The notes below the pieces were generated by a model that saw nothing but the letters and a program-made list of their open reading frames with translations, did not search any database and was not told the origin of the DNA. Shown one piece after another: positions 1 through 7,690 of a stretch of 64,000 nucleotides of DNA. The DNA is taken from positions 3,633,501 to 3,697,500 of the forward strand of contig NZ_CP048117.1 of the NCBI RefSeq assembly GCF_000469135.2, read 5' to 3'. The position numbers were made by a program, and so were the translations under genes. The stretch comes from Bacillus sp. SB49. Its GTDB lineage: Bacteria; Bacillota; Bacilli; Bacillales; Halobacillaceae. How positions within the stretch are numbered: position 1 is the first letter of the stretch; every line of letters starts with the position of its first letter.

Positions 1-271
1 GTCTTCAAGAGGCAGGCATCACCCAAAGTATGTCTAGAAAAGGGAACTGTCACGATAATGCCGTGATAGAAAACTTCTTCGGCATCATGAAATCAGAGCT
101 TTTATACTACAAAGAATTTGAAAGTATCGAGCACTTCAAAGAGCAACTGGCAGCGTTTATGGATAATTATAATCATCAAAGAATTAAGTCGAAACTCCGC
201 ATGAGTCCGATTCAATTTCGTGAGAAATTTAATAAAGCGTCATAAAAACATTGTCCAAGTTCATGGGTTCA
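1..271 (+). mobile_element. 3' end of an IS3-family insertion sequence
   Basis: The window opens inside an IS3/IS150-type element. The transposase reading frame stops at 245, and the stretch after it to about 271 has the form of an IS terminal inverted repeat (on the minus strand it begins TGAACCCATGAACTTGG). Immediately beyond 271 the DNA matches the dispersed repeat described at 272-343, so the element seems to have inserted into a repeat copy. The left end is outside the window, so the target duplication cannot be checked. Confidence 0.75.
3..245 (+). CDS. IS3-family transposase OrfB, C-terminal part (5' end outside window)
   Basis: This is the last third of the catalytic subunit of an IS3-family transposase, which cuts and joins IS ends. 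The frame is open from the window start. It shows the family signature QSMSRKGNCHDNAVIENFF, whose glutamate is the last residue of the DDE triad, followed by the usual tail with YNHQRIKSKLRMSPIQFRE. The first two acidic residues and OrfA lie upstream of the window, so I cannot tell whether the element is intact. The ATG at 30 is an internal methionine and not a start. Confidence 0.9.
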   Translation, partial: LQEAGITQSMSRKGNCHDNAVIENFFGIMKSELLYYKEFESIEHFKEQLAAFMDNYNHQRIKSKLRMSPIQFREKFNKAS

Positions 272-343
272 TTTCACTCCGCTCTTCCGGGGTCTCACCT
301 GTGCCACTATTCCCACAGGAGTCTGCTCCATTCCCCTCCACCC
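272..343 (-). repeat. Dispersed structured repeat, copy A (cut by the IS)
   Basis: Read on the minus strand this has the repeat core with CAGACTCCTG and GAGACCCCGGAAGAGC, the left stem arm GGGGAATGGAGC (325-336) and the outer arm GGGT (340-343). The other half, including the right arm, is missing because the IS end at about 271 interrupts it. Full copies are at 28069-28191, 29214-29333 and 44173-44292, an internally deleted one at 36323-36403, and a decayed one at about 38532-38574. Confidence 0.8.
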
Positions 344-417
344 TTTGCCATAATTCCCTTCCTTTTGTTTCATTCCCTTCATCCATCGTTATCGTTATTT
401 GATGGAAAAGTTTCATA

Positions 418-452
418 GAAGGAGGATTTTTATTCCTTCCTTCGATTTTTTA
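418..452 (+). terminator. Probable terminator downstream of the IS
   Basis: GAAGGAGG at 418-425 can pair with CCTTCCTTC at 435-443 (one bulged base) and is followed by GATTTTTT. It would stop rightward transcription from the IS and sits just before the convergent gene ending at 488. The rest of 246-487 shows only repeat copy A and no open frame I can support. Confidence 0.45.
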
Positions 453-487
453 AGATTTCACAGCCGGAAAAAGGGAACCATCCCTAA

Positions 488-754
488 TCAGCCGAATAAA
501 TGAAGCAGCCATCCTGCACCGGAGAAGAGGAGCACGATCGCCAGGATGACAAGGAAGATATAAAACAGGACGGCAAGGATGTGAAAGGCCACCACGGCGG
601 CCATAAGCAGGATGATCAGCAGCAGAAACAGCTGCAGCATGTCCTTCGTATGTACGATCAGGAAATAAGCGGCAAAGGCAGCTACGGCCAGCAGCAGAAT
701 CCTCATCGCCCACAGGCCTATATTCTTGAATAGGTTCGATTTCTCTCCCTTCAT
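488..754 (-). CDS. Small membrane protein of unknown function
   Basis: This gene encodes 88 residues. After a charged N-terminus (MKGEKSNLFKN) there are three closely packed hydrophobic segments (about residues 13-33, 40-62 and 63-84), so it should be a small inner-membrane protein. The ATG at 754 is chosen because AGGAGGGG lies directly upstream; longer readings of the frame run antisense through the next genes. It is transcribed away from the coiled-coil/MazF-like pair at 863-1477, sharing a 108-bp divergent promoter region. I do not recognise the family. Short hydrophobic proteins are common in conjugation clusters, but nothing ties it firmly to the neighbouring secretion genes. Confidence 0.65.
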   Translation of the reverse strand: MKGEKSNLFKNIGLWAMRILLLAVAAFAAYFLIVHTKDMLQLFLLLIILLMAAVVAFHILAVLFYIFLVILAIVLLFSGAGWLLHLFG

Positions 755-826
755 CGTATCCCCTCCTTTTCTAAGTATGTATGTTTTTGTTATCCAACCC
801 GTGATTTCTGTGCGTTTCCATTGTGA

Positions 827-832
827 TATAAT
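827..832 (+). promoter_or_regulatory. Candidate -10 box for the 863-1477 pair
   Basis: A perfect TATAAT lies 30 bp upstream of the start at 863. No convincing -35 hexamer is seen at the normal spacing, so this is only a likely core promoter. Confidence 0.4.
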
Positions 833-862
833 GGAAAAAACAAAACCATCGGAGGTGCTTCC

Positions 863-1060
863 ATGAGCGCAGACAAACAGACAGAAGCAGAGATGCTGAA
901 AGAAATCGAACGACTTCAGAAGATCGAGGAGCAGCAGCGGGACATTCTCGACAAACAACCCGGAGAAAAGCCGGCCGACCGCCTGCGCACAGACGGGAAA
1001 GGCAAAGTGATCATCGACAAGGACGACAAAGAACTTCGCAAGCTGTGGGATGTGGAGTAA
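863..1060 (+). CDS. Small acidic coiled-coil protein, possible antitoxin
   Basis: This encodes 65 highly charged residues. The first half (about 5-35, MLKEIERLQKIEEQQRD) is predicted to be a coiled coil, and the second half is short and basic-acidic. A strong GGAGGTG site precedes the ATG. Its stop is three bases before the start of the 137-residue gene at 1064, so the two should be co-transcribed and translationally coupled. Small charged proteins just upstream of a MazF-like protein are often antitoxins, but no DNA-binding fold is apparent, so that role is inferred only from position. Confidence 0.6.
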   Translation: MSADKQTEAEMLKEIERLQKIEEQQRDILDKQPGEKPADRLRTDGKGKVIIDKDDKELRKLWDVE

Positions 1061-1063
1061 TCG

Positions 1064-1477
1064 ATGAGTGATATCTACACACCCCAAATGAAGGACGTCG
1101 TCTGGGTGGACATCGACTTTTATGACAAAAAAACAGGGGAAATGAGCAATAAAGGCGCCCGTCCCTGTGTCGTCATGAAGGTGGAAGACGATCAAGTCCA
1201 CCTGCGGACGTTGACCTCGCAGATCAAAACATATCCAGCGAACAAACACGGCGTCCTCGTCGAAAAAGACGACGTCAATAAACTGAAGAAGGATTCCGCC
1301 GTCCTCTGCACGTCCGATAACTATTTCTCCATGAGCAGAGAAGAAATCGGACACCTCGAAAAGTCAGGCGAGATCTCCACGGCTCAAATGCTTGACGTCA
1401 TGCGGAAATCGGTCGCCTGCAACCGGATGGATATCCAGCTGAGAAAAAGCGTCCAGAAATCAGGATCCCTTTCCTGA
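1064..1477 (+). CDS. PemK/MazF-like protein, possible toxin
   Basis: The 137-residue product opens with VVWVDIDFYDKKTGE followed by KGARPCVVMKVEDDQVHL. This resembles the beta-barrel start of PemK/MazF-family endoribonucleases, which begin with a 'G-(D/E)-(I/V)-(V/W)-W-V' strand and an R-P-V-V-(V/I) strand. The C-terminal half is longer and less familiar than typical MazF (about 110-120 residues). GGAG at the end of the upstream gene acts as its ribosome site. If the resemblance holds, it is an mRNA-cleaving toxin paired with the 65-residue protein. It could instead be a housekeeping protein with a PemK-like fold. Confidence 0.5.
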   Translation: MSDIYTPQMKDVVWVDIDFYDKKTGEMSNKGARPCVVMKVEDDQVHLRTLTSQIKTYPANKHGVLVEKDDVNKLKKDSAVLCTSDNYFSMSREEIGHLEKSGEISTAQMLDVMRKSVACNRMDIQLRKSVQKSGSLS

Positions 1478-1498
1478 TGCCCTCTCCACAAGCAGGAA

Positions 1499-1525
1499 GC
1501 CCCCTTAGTTAAGGGGGCTTTTATT
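1499..1525. terminator. Bidirectional terminator
   Basis: GCCCCCTTA (1499-1507) pairs perfectly with TAAGGGGGC (1510-1518) across a two-base loop, followed by TTTTATT. It lies between the convergent genes ending at 1477 and 1524. Confidence 0.85.
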
Positions 1526-2063
1526 ACAGCTGATTTTCTGCAGATTTTGTTTTCGTCTCCTGCCTGACACTGCTTTCCATCTTCGTAATCGTCTGCTGCG
1601 GGACATTAAACGTCTCCATGACTTCCTGCTTGCTGGTCCGGTACGTCTGCTCCGCGGACAGGCGGTTGACGAGATTTTCTTCCGTCAATTCGCCGCTGTT
1701 TTCTTTCTTCACCATATCCCACAAGTTCTGATACTGGGCTTTCAAATCCTTCATCGATTCTGCTTTCGCGCTCGCCTCCGGATTGACCAGATCAAGCCCT
1801 TTGGCATGCTCGAGTTCCTTCGCGGACAACATGAACGACGTCTGCCGCCCCTGCATCTGCGCTTCTCTCAATTCCGCTGCGTTCTCTTTCGTGAGCAGAT
1901 CGGATAGGTGCACCCTTCTTTCTCCGTTCTCAATGATGCCACCCGGCTCGATGGCATATTCCTGTGTATGATCGGTATTCATATCCCGCAGCATCATATA
2001 CTGCTGGCTTTTATCTGCCGGCTCGAATACGATCGTCCCCATCAGGTTCTCTTCTCGTTCCAT
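1524..2063 (-). CDS. Hypothetical protein at the end of the secretion cluster
   Basis: The product is 179 residues, soluble and charged, with no signal peptide or membrane segment. The N-terminal half (about 8-75, TIVFEPADKSQQYMMLRD) looks beta-rich, and the C-terminal half is helical and rich in Q, E and K. It is the last gene of the leftward operon, 57 bp after the coiled-coil membrane protein at 2120-2968. AAAGGATGAGATAGG precedes the ATG at 2063; a second methionine seven codons in is possible. I do not recognise it. Its place suggests a soluble accessory factor of the secretion apparatus. Confidence 0.6.
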   Translation of the reverse strand: MEREENLMGTIVFEPADKSQQYMMLRDMNTDHTQEYAIEPGGIIENGERRVHLSDLLTKENAAELREAQMQGRQTSFMLSAKELEHAKGLDLVNPEASAKAESMKDLKAQYQNLWDMVKKENSGELTEENLVNRLSAEQTYRTSKQEVMETFNVPQQTITKMESSVRQETKTKSAENQL

Positions 2064-2119
2064 CCTATCTCATCCTTTCTGTTAAAAGCAGCCCCGGCTT
2101 CCTGCAGGGCCGCCCTTCT

Positions 2120-2968
2120 TCAATCGGTTGTCTCAAGGAGCTGCTCGCGCTCCCGCTGTTCTGTCTTTTGAATCTTATCGTCGAATCGCTCCAAGTCCAT
2201 CTTCAAGCGCTCTATTTCTTTCGCTGTCTCGTTCTTTTTAACTTCCAGTGCATTGATGTCATTGTCCGTCTGAAGTTTCTCTTCATCGGTCTGGTAGACT
2301 TTATCCTCGCGCAGGGAAGCGATCCGTTCCTCTGCATCCTTGGAATCTGCCTTCAGATCCTTGATGTCTTCTTCTACGGTTTGGATATTCTCTCTGATGC
2401 CTTCGATGATGAGGTCGGTCGTGTAGGAAATGTACTCGCCGCTCTCCCGTTCCTCAATCGATGCTTCTTCCACTTCCCTGTAGTCGGCATACAACGTCCT
2501 CAGGATGGAGCGGCCGGACTGCTCCTCTTCCGCCTCTTCCTCCTCGGGGACTTCTTTCGTTCCGATCAAATCGAGAGCGACCTGAGTATAATCAGTCGAC
2601 AGTCCTTCCAAACGGACGACGTAGTGGTCTTCGTACTGGAAAACGACCTCGGTATCGACCTCGCTGCCGTCGCTTCTCTGGAAGGCTTCAAAATCGATCG
2701 TGTCGTATTCATTCTTCAGATGTCCGGTATCGATGATGACCTCCATCTGCCCCGTCTTCGGATCATAGATCCACCGGTTGATGACGACATTCTCCGTGGA
2801 GGAAACCTTGATATCTTCGTTGACAGGAGAAGACAGCACCTCCACTTTCTCCTCGAAAACAAACCCGGACGTCAGGAAAAACGCGAGCCCAAGAAAGACG
2901 CCGCCGAGGATGGTCATATACATCCGGTTCGACTTCCTCCTCAGATTCACTTTATCTTTGTTGAACAT
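2120..2968 (-). CDS. Membrane-anchored coiled-coil protein of the T4SS cluster
   Basis: The 282-residue protein has a basic N-terminus, one transmembrane helix (about 17-38, MYMTILGGVFLGLAFFLTSG), a beta-rich external region (about 40-140), an E-rich linker (EEEEAEEEQ) and a long C-terminal coiled coil (about 195-275). The single anchor with an extracytoplasmic rod suggests a structural part of the transfer channel or an adhesin-like element. It follows the 203-residue membrane protein by 16 bp in the same operon. No catalytic motif is visible, and I cannot name a family. Confidence 0.65.
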   Translation of the reverse strand: MFNKDKVNLRRKSNRMYMTILGGVFLGLAFFLTSGFVFEEKVEVLSSPVNEDIKVSSTENVVINRWIYDPKTGQMEVIIDTGHLKNEYDTIDFEAFQRSDGSEVDTEVVFQYEDHYVVRLEGLSTDYTQVALDLIGTKEVPEEEEAEEEQSGRSILRTLYADYREVEEASIEERESGEYISYTTDLIIEGIRENIQTVEEDIKDLKADSKDAEERIASLREDKVYQTDEEKLQTDNDINALEVKKNETAKEIERLKMDLERFDDKIQKTEQREREQLLETTD

Positions 2969-2984
2969 AGCTTCACCCCTTTTG

Positions 2985-3596
2985 TCACACGTCGTTCGCT
3001 TCCGGATCTTCCTCTTTCACTTCTTCTGTATCTGCGAACAAATCCTCGATGTCTGTCGCAATCCAAGCATCCTCTTCATAGACGAAGTGAACGCGCAGAA
3101 ACATCTTGGACTTGTCTTTCTTTCCGGTTTCCAAGTAGTCGATTTCATGCTCGACTTCGATCAGCACATCGATTTCCTTCTGATTCGCATCCATGTTCTG
3201 AATGTAATACTCTTCGCTCAAAAGCTTCGACTCCACGTTGTTCTGATTGAATTCATCCGCCGGGAAGTACCGCTCCTGCAGGGCTTCACTCATGACGCCC
3301 GCCGCTTGGTCCTTCCGCTGCTGGTAGCCTTCGATCTTCTGGACGAAGACGAGGTTCACGAACAGCTTCGCCTGACTCTGCAAGTCATCGAACCGCTGCT
3401 CGCGTGCGGTATTGGAGATGTTCTTCTCCTTATCCTCGAGCACCCGGTTCTCGTCCTGAAGCTCCTGATTCGCTTTGGCGACCGCCTCGTACTCGTCTCC
3501 TTTCTTGCCATTGGCATAGAAGAAGTACGCATTGACCGCCAGCAAAAGGACGAGAATGATCAACGACACGTGTTTGAATAGTTTTATACTGTTCAT
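2985..3596 (-). CDS. Membrane protein, VirB8/TcpC-like topology
   Basis: This encodes 203 residues. An N-terminal transmembrane helix (about 11-29, VSLIILVLLLAVNAYFFY) is followed by a short coiled coil and a C-terminal alpha+beta region ending in a strand-rich part (FLRVHFVYEEDAWIATDIE). That topology and the tail recall the NTF2-like domains of VirB8/TcpC conjugation proteins, which form the periplasm-equivalent part of the channel. The similarity is structural impression only. It lies 18 bp downstream of the cell-wall hydrolase gene in the same operon. Confidence 0.6.
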   Translation of the reverse strand: MNSIKLFKHVSLIILVLLLAVNAYFFYANGKKGDEYEAVAKANQELQDENRVLEDKEKNISNTAREQRFDDLQSQAKLFVNLVFVQKIEGYQQRKDQAAGVMSEALQERYFPADEFNQNNVESKLLSEEYYIQNMDANQKEIDVLIEVEHEIDYLETGKKDKSKMFLRVHFVYEEDAWIATDIEDLFADTEEVKEEDPEANDV

Positions 3597-3614
3597 ATCG
3601 CTTTCTCCTTGCTG

Positions 3615-4736
3615 TTAAAATCCGAGAACCTCTTTCGGATCCATATGTCCGCTCCACATTTCTTTTTTCGTTTCCAAATGCAGGTGAGGTCCCGTCGATC
3701 TTCCTGTCGTTCCGCAGACGCCGAGTTTATCGCCCGCCTGAATTCGCGAACCTTCCGATACGTCGATGCTCGACAAGTGGGCATAGTGGGTGTACAGCTG
3801 ATCTTCATGCTGGATGACGACGGAATTCCCATAAGTTCCCGCACCCTGGCTGTACACGACCACCCCGTCTCCGACCGAGTGGATCGGTGTTACGCCGCCC
3901 ATACAGGCGAAGTCGATGCCGTTGTGCATCGATTTTTCCTCTCCTGTCACCGGGTGGGTCCGGTAGCCGTAATCACTGGTGATTTCCGCACTGCCCTGGA
4001 TCGGCCGGACGAAATCACCGTTGAAGCTTGGGGAGATGCCCGCAATCGCGTCACTCGACACAGGATGGTAATACTTCAGGACCGCATCGACATACATCAC
4101 ATCTCCGTAACAGGCGCCGCTTGGAACGGAATCCCCGCGGATACAGCTGTAAAGCCCTGTATGCTTCAGCTTCTCGTACATCATTTGCGAAAAGGAAACA
4201 GCGAGGTCCTCGGTATAAGCACCGCCGCGGTCATTCACATAATCGATGAACCCGCCGCCGAAGTTATACGACTGGAGGGCCAGTTTAATATCCCCGTTCG
4301 CCTTCTCGAGGACGCTCTTGTAATGTTTGACGCCTTGTTCGATGGATGCCTTCGGGTCGGTGATGCAGCCAATGTAGCCGCACTTGCTCTCACTTGCCTG
4401 GAACGGGTCATCCCCGCCTCCGCCCGACTCCTGCATCATCATCGCAAGCAGGACGTCGACGTGGCTCTCGATTCCGAATTCCCTGGCATACATTTCGACA
4501 TCGCTCCGGTAGCCTTCCACCGTATCATTGAGAGGAAAGGTACCCGGGGGAAGGCTGATGATTTCCCCGGATGTCCCACTGTTACTATCCGATCCGCCGA
4601 TGAAGCTCTGGAAGATGCCGACACCGAGGACAAAAAGGAAAAAACCGACGACAACGACGAGCAGGATGATCAATTTCGCTTTGAGCGAGAGGAAGCCTGC
4701 TCCCAGTTTGACTGCGTTCTTCGCTAGATTGCTCAA
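3615..4736 (-). CDS. Two-domain cell-wall hydrolase (lytic transglycosylase + M23 peptidase)
   Basis: This is a CwlT/TraG-type enzyme that opens peptidoglycan locally for the transfer channel. It has one transmembrane helix near residues 18-40 (LIILLVVVVGFFLFVLGVGI). A lysozyme-like domain follows, with the probable catalytic glutamate in MMMQESGG. The C-terminal M23/LytM domain has the zinc motifs HNGID and HLHLE. I favour the TTG at 4736: GGAGG lies 11 bases upstream and the start falls just past the VirB4 stop, giving 373 residues. The open frame extends to 4784 but would overlap VirB4 without its own ribosome site. Swapping a CHAP for an M23 peptidase is a common variation in this family. 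Confidence 0.9.
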   Translation of the reverse strand: MSNLAKNAVKLGAGFLSLKAKLIILLVVVVGFFLFVLGVGIFQSFIGGSDSNSGTSGEIISLPPGTFPLNDTVEGYRSDVEMYAREFGIESHVDVLLAMMMQESGGGGDDPFQASESKCGYIGCITDPKASIEQGVKHYKSVLEKANGDIKLALQSYNFGGGFIDYVNDRGGAYTEDLAVSFSQMMYEKLKHTGLYSCIRGDSVPSGACYGDVMYVDAVLKYYHPVSSDAIAGISPSFNGDFVRPIQGSAEITSDYGYRTHPVTGEEKSMHNGIDFACMGGVTPIHSVGDGVVVYSQGAGTYGNSVVIQHEDQLYTHYAHLSSIDVSEGSRIQAGDKLGVCGTTGRSTGPHLHLETKKEMWSGHMDPKEVLGF

Positions 4737-4740
4737 TGGA

Positions 4741-6699
4741 TCAAGCACCTCCACCGAATAAGTCCAGCTCCTCCTTCGACACATCGACGTTCATCTTGAT
4801 GTTCTTCACAGACGAGATCGACAACAGCACCTGTCCAGTCTGGAGGAATGGAATCTGATTCAATTCACTGTCATTTAATTGCCCCACGAAAACCTCTTTC
4901 AGCCTGCTCAACGATTCGCTGTCCTGTTCGGCGATGAATTTGTACTGCGTCAGACTGAACAGCTTCTTCACTTCTTCGGCGCTGTTCTGATCAGCGTTCT
5001 CCGGTACGAAGTCGGTGATCAGGTGGCTCGCGAAGAAAATGCCGCCGAAATATTTCCGTGCCTCCCGCATGAAGCGCTGCAAATACTGGACGCCGTGTTC
5101 CGAACCTTTTCTCGTATTAATGATATGGTGGGCTTCATCGATCAGGATCAAATAACGGATAGCATCCTCAAATTCGAGGCGGTGCTTGTTGAACGCCTGG
5201 AATTGCGGCTGTCCGTTATTCAACATGCCGTCCCACAGCATGTTCATGACGTTGAACAGCTGGGCCTGGAAAATTTCCGGCTTCAGCTCGGATAGATTAC
5301 GGAGCGGAAACGATACAAAGTACTCGTGGTCGAAGTTATCGATGCTCGACGGTCCGTCAAATAAGTGCGCATAGTTCTGGACGAGGTTGGATATGTTCAG
5401 TTCGATATGTTCCAGACGCTCGCGGCGGACGACGCCGATATTTTCATAGACTCGCTGGGCATCAATGTCTTCATACAGCTCTTTCCGCAGGTAGTAGAGG
5501 AAGTCACTGAACGTCGGGTATTCCTCCGCCTTCCGGTCGGTGATGCGGTTCTCTTCCTCCCCTTCGACCCATAAGCCGTGCTCGACGTACAGGTTGCGCA
5601 GGAGATTCTCGTATTCTTTGATTTCCGCATTGGTCGTATCCGGGTTCAAAAAGCGGTAGAAGACGCTCATTTTACTAAGGTGCTGGGTGAACGAGAGCTG
5701 CTCGTTCGCCGTGCCGTCATCGTTCGATGCTGTCTTATAGACGTGCAGCGGATTGATGATCCCGTTCGATCCGTCGAGGGCGATGATTTTTCCGCCGAGA
5801 GCATGGGTCAGATCCTCAAACTCTCCGGTAATATCAAGAATCCGGACTTTGTGCCCCTTCACCGCATTATCAAGCGCCACCTTCTTCAGAAGCGTCGACT
5901 TCCCTGATCCCATTTTTCCGATCATGAGGGCGTTGTAGAACTTACGCTTCTGGTCTTTATGGAACAAATCGAAAATGACGTTGCCGTTGGTGTCCGTCGT
6001 TCCGTAATGGGTACCGAACGGATCGTTCAGAGCGGTGAAGTGGAACGGAAAGCCGCCCGCAAGCGACAAGGACGGAATCTCGACCCCTTTCCGTTTGTTC
6101 GGATATTTCTGCTGGGTCGAGTAGCTGCTGAACAGCCCTTCCCACTCGTATTCCTGCTCATTGAGAAACACACTTCCCCGGAAGTTGAGAGATTCGAGCG
6201 TATCGATGACTTCTTTGACGGTACGCTCCAGCTCATCGATCGTCTTCGCACTGACAAACAGACGAAGGATGATCCGCTTCAGCACTTCTCCCTGACGGAT
6301 TTCATTGTAGATGTCCTGAAGCTCTTCATAGCTCTGGGATGCTTCGATCAAGTCCGAGGTATCCTTGGCATTCTCTCCGCGGACTTTCTGCTCGGCCATA
6401 CTCTTGTTGATATTATCCATGACTTCCTTCCGGTTCGGGGTACTGATATCCAGGCTTGCCACGACGTTCGGCATGTTCATGATCTGCTCGAGCCAGAAGT
6501 CGGAAACGATCGTTTGGAAATCGTAGATGTGGATGCTTGTTTCATAGCCGTCCCCTTTACGGATGAAGGCTTCGTCGAACTTGATGCCGCCCTGACTCTG
6601 AATCTCAGACAGCAGATAAGGGTTGTAACCATAGACTTCTTTGTCATCTTTCTTCTCCGTGTCCGATGGCTTGAATCGGCTTAATATCGCTTGCAGCAC
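4741..6699 (-). CDS. VirB4-family conjugation ATPase (TraE/TrsE-like)
   Basis: The 652-residue ATPase would energise assembly and operation of the type IV channel at the cytoplasmic membrane. Walker A is GKMGSGKST and Walker B is LILIDEAHH, both in the C-terminal two thirds, with a VirB4 N-terminal domain before them. Translation starts at a GTG (6699) with GAGGGG upstream. Only one base separates it from the stop of the preceding gene, so the two are coupled. Length and neighbour order (PrgI-like, TraD-like, VirB4, cell-wall hydrolase) match pSK41/pGO1 TraC-TraD-TraE and the later hydrolase. Confidence 0.93.
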   Translation of the reverse strand: MLQAILSRFKPSDTEKKDDKEVYGYNPYLLSEIQSQGGIKFDEAFIRKGDGYETSIHIYDFQTIVSDFWLEQIMNMPNVVASLDISTPNRKEVMDNINKSMAEQKVRGENAKDTSDLIEASQSYEELQDIYNEIRQGEVLKRIILRLFVSAKTIDELERTVKEVIDTLESLNFRGSVFLNEQEYEWEGLFSSYSTQQKYPNKRKGVEIPSLSLAGGFPFHFTALNDPFGTHYGTTDTNGNVIFDLFHKDQKRKFYNALMIGKMGSGKSTLLKKVALDNAVKGHKVRILDITGEFEDLTHALGGKIIALDGSNGIINPLHVYKTASNDDGTANEQLSFTQHLSKMSVFYRFLNPDTTNAEIKEYENLLRNLYVEHGLWVEGEEENRITDRKAEEYPTFSDFLYYLRKELYEDIDAQRVYENIGVVRRERLEHIELNISNLVQNYAHLFDGPSSIDNFDHEYFVSFPLRNLSELKPEIFQAQLFNVMNMLWDGMLNNGQPQFQAFNKHRLEFEDAIRYLILIDEAHHIINTRKGSEHGVQYLQRFMREARKYFGGIFFASHLITDFVPENADQNSAEEVKKLFSLTQYKFIAEQDSESLSRLKEVFVGQLNDSELNQIPFLQTGQVLLSISSVKNIKMNVDVSKEELDLFGGGA

Positions 6700-6700
6700 G

Positions 6701-7351
6701 TCACATGTCCCCTCTCGCTGTTTTGTTCTTGGAATTCAGATTGAACAGTTTATACAAAATGTTGATCTTCTTCTCTTCACTCAGCCTCACGACCGGCAGC
6801 GACACGCTGATAAGCCGGTCGATATTCTTGATCCGCGAGTGCAGGGAATACTCATCATCGGCATAGATGAAGAGGTAATATTCCCGGTTCGTCCGTTCCT
6901 TCTCGATGAACTGAAGCTCCTTCAGCTTCTGCTCGAGGAAAAAGCGGTATTCCCGCTTCGTCGTCTTCTCGAGCCTGCGCAGAATATGGCGCTGCTGGGT
7001 GCTCGTGTCGACAGGGAAGTTCAGCGGGATGATCTTGATATCGTTCAAGTACCACTGGTAGAAATAAGCCAGCGTATAGATGTTCTTATCCTTATCCGAT
7101 TGATTGAGGGAATAAATATCCTTCGATGTCAGCTGGACAATTTCGAAATAGCCTTCTTCATGGTTCAGCTGGAAATACCCGTTCGCCGTCATATCGATGA
7201 CAGGAGAAATCTCAGCGAAACTGGATTTCACTTTGATTTTCTTCGACTTCCGTTCCTTCTGCTCCTGGATGTTCGCTTCGTCGAAAACCGACCGCTGCTT
7301 CTGCTCCGGCACCGACTGCCGTTTCATTTGTTTTTCATCGAATAAAGCCAT
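6701..7351 (-). CDS. TraD/TrsD-like conjugation protein
   Basis: This encodes about 216 residues, soluble, with a charged N-terminus and an alpha/beta body. It ends one base before the VirB4 gene and overlaps the 3' end of the PrgI-like gene. In pSK41/pGO1-type systems a protein of this size (TraD/TrsD) occupies exactly this slot, and its sequence looks like an extra VirB4 N-terminal domain (strands around YFEIVQLTSKD and REYYLFIYADD). AGGTG before the ATG at 7351 supports that start over the GTG at 7360. The function is unproven; close partnership with VirB4 is the natural inference. Confidence 0.75.
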   Translation of the reverse strand: MALFDEKQMKRQSVPEQKQRSVFDEANIQEQKERKSKKIKVKSSFAEISPVIDMTANGYFQLNHEEGYFEIVQLTSKDIYSLNQSDKDKNIYTLAYFYQWYLNDIKIIPLNFPVDTSTQQRHILRRLEKTTKREYRFFLEQKLKELQFIEKERTNREYYLFIYADDEYSLHSRIKNIDRLISVSLPVVRLSEEKKINILYKLFNLNSKNKTARGDM

Positions 7352-7676
7352 CTGTATCACCTACCACTTCATTATTCTCATCGCTCTCGTCCACCTCATA
7401 ATCAATGGCGATATATGTGTCCTTCCTTCTTCGCAGGGAAAGGTAGATCGCTTCATACATCCGCTTCTTCGGATTCGTCGCAGGCCGGATGATCGTCAGG
7501 CCCGCGACGATGATCATGAATATATAGAAAAGCCACGTGAAGGAAGCGTGAACGACATTGCTCATCACAAACGTAAACAAAAGCAGTCCGACGAGGATGC
7601 CGAGATCGGTCAGGTACAACGCCTTATTGATCTTCAGCTCACTCGTCACGTTCTTGGGTATGCGGTAATTCGCCAT
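7335..7676 (-). CDS. PrgI/TraC-like membrane protein (VirB3-like)
   Basis: The 113-residue protein begins with YRIPKNVTSELKI, has two transmembrane helices (about 22-41 and 46-64) and then a basic segment (PATNPKKRMYEAIYLSLRRRKDTY). That is the standard layout of PrgI/TcpE/TraC proteins, the VirB3 equivalents of Gram-positive conjugation systems. They sit in the membrane and recruit VirB4. GAAGGAAGGG precedes the ATG. Its 3' end overlaps the next gene by 17 bases or more, pointing to tight co-translation. Confidence 0.85.
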   Translation of the reverse strand: MANYRIPKNVTSELKINKALYLTDLGILVGLLLFTFVMSNVVHASFTWLFYIFMIIVAGLTIIRPATNPKKRMYEAIYLSLRRRKDTYIAIDYEVDESDENNEVVGDTDGFIR

Positions 7677-7690
7677 GGTTTCCCTTCCTT

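Noticed and set aside
1964-3250. 428-codon rightward frame
   Set aside because: It is antisense to two well-supported membrane-protein genes and has no ribosome site; its composition is that of a shadow frame.
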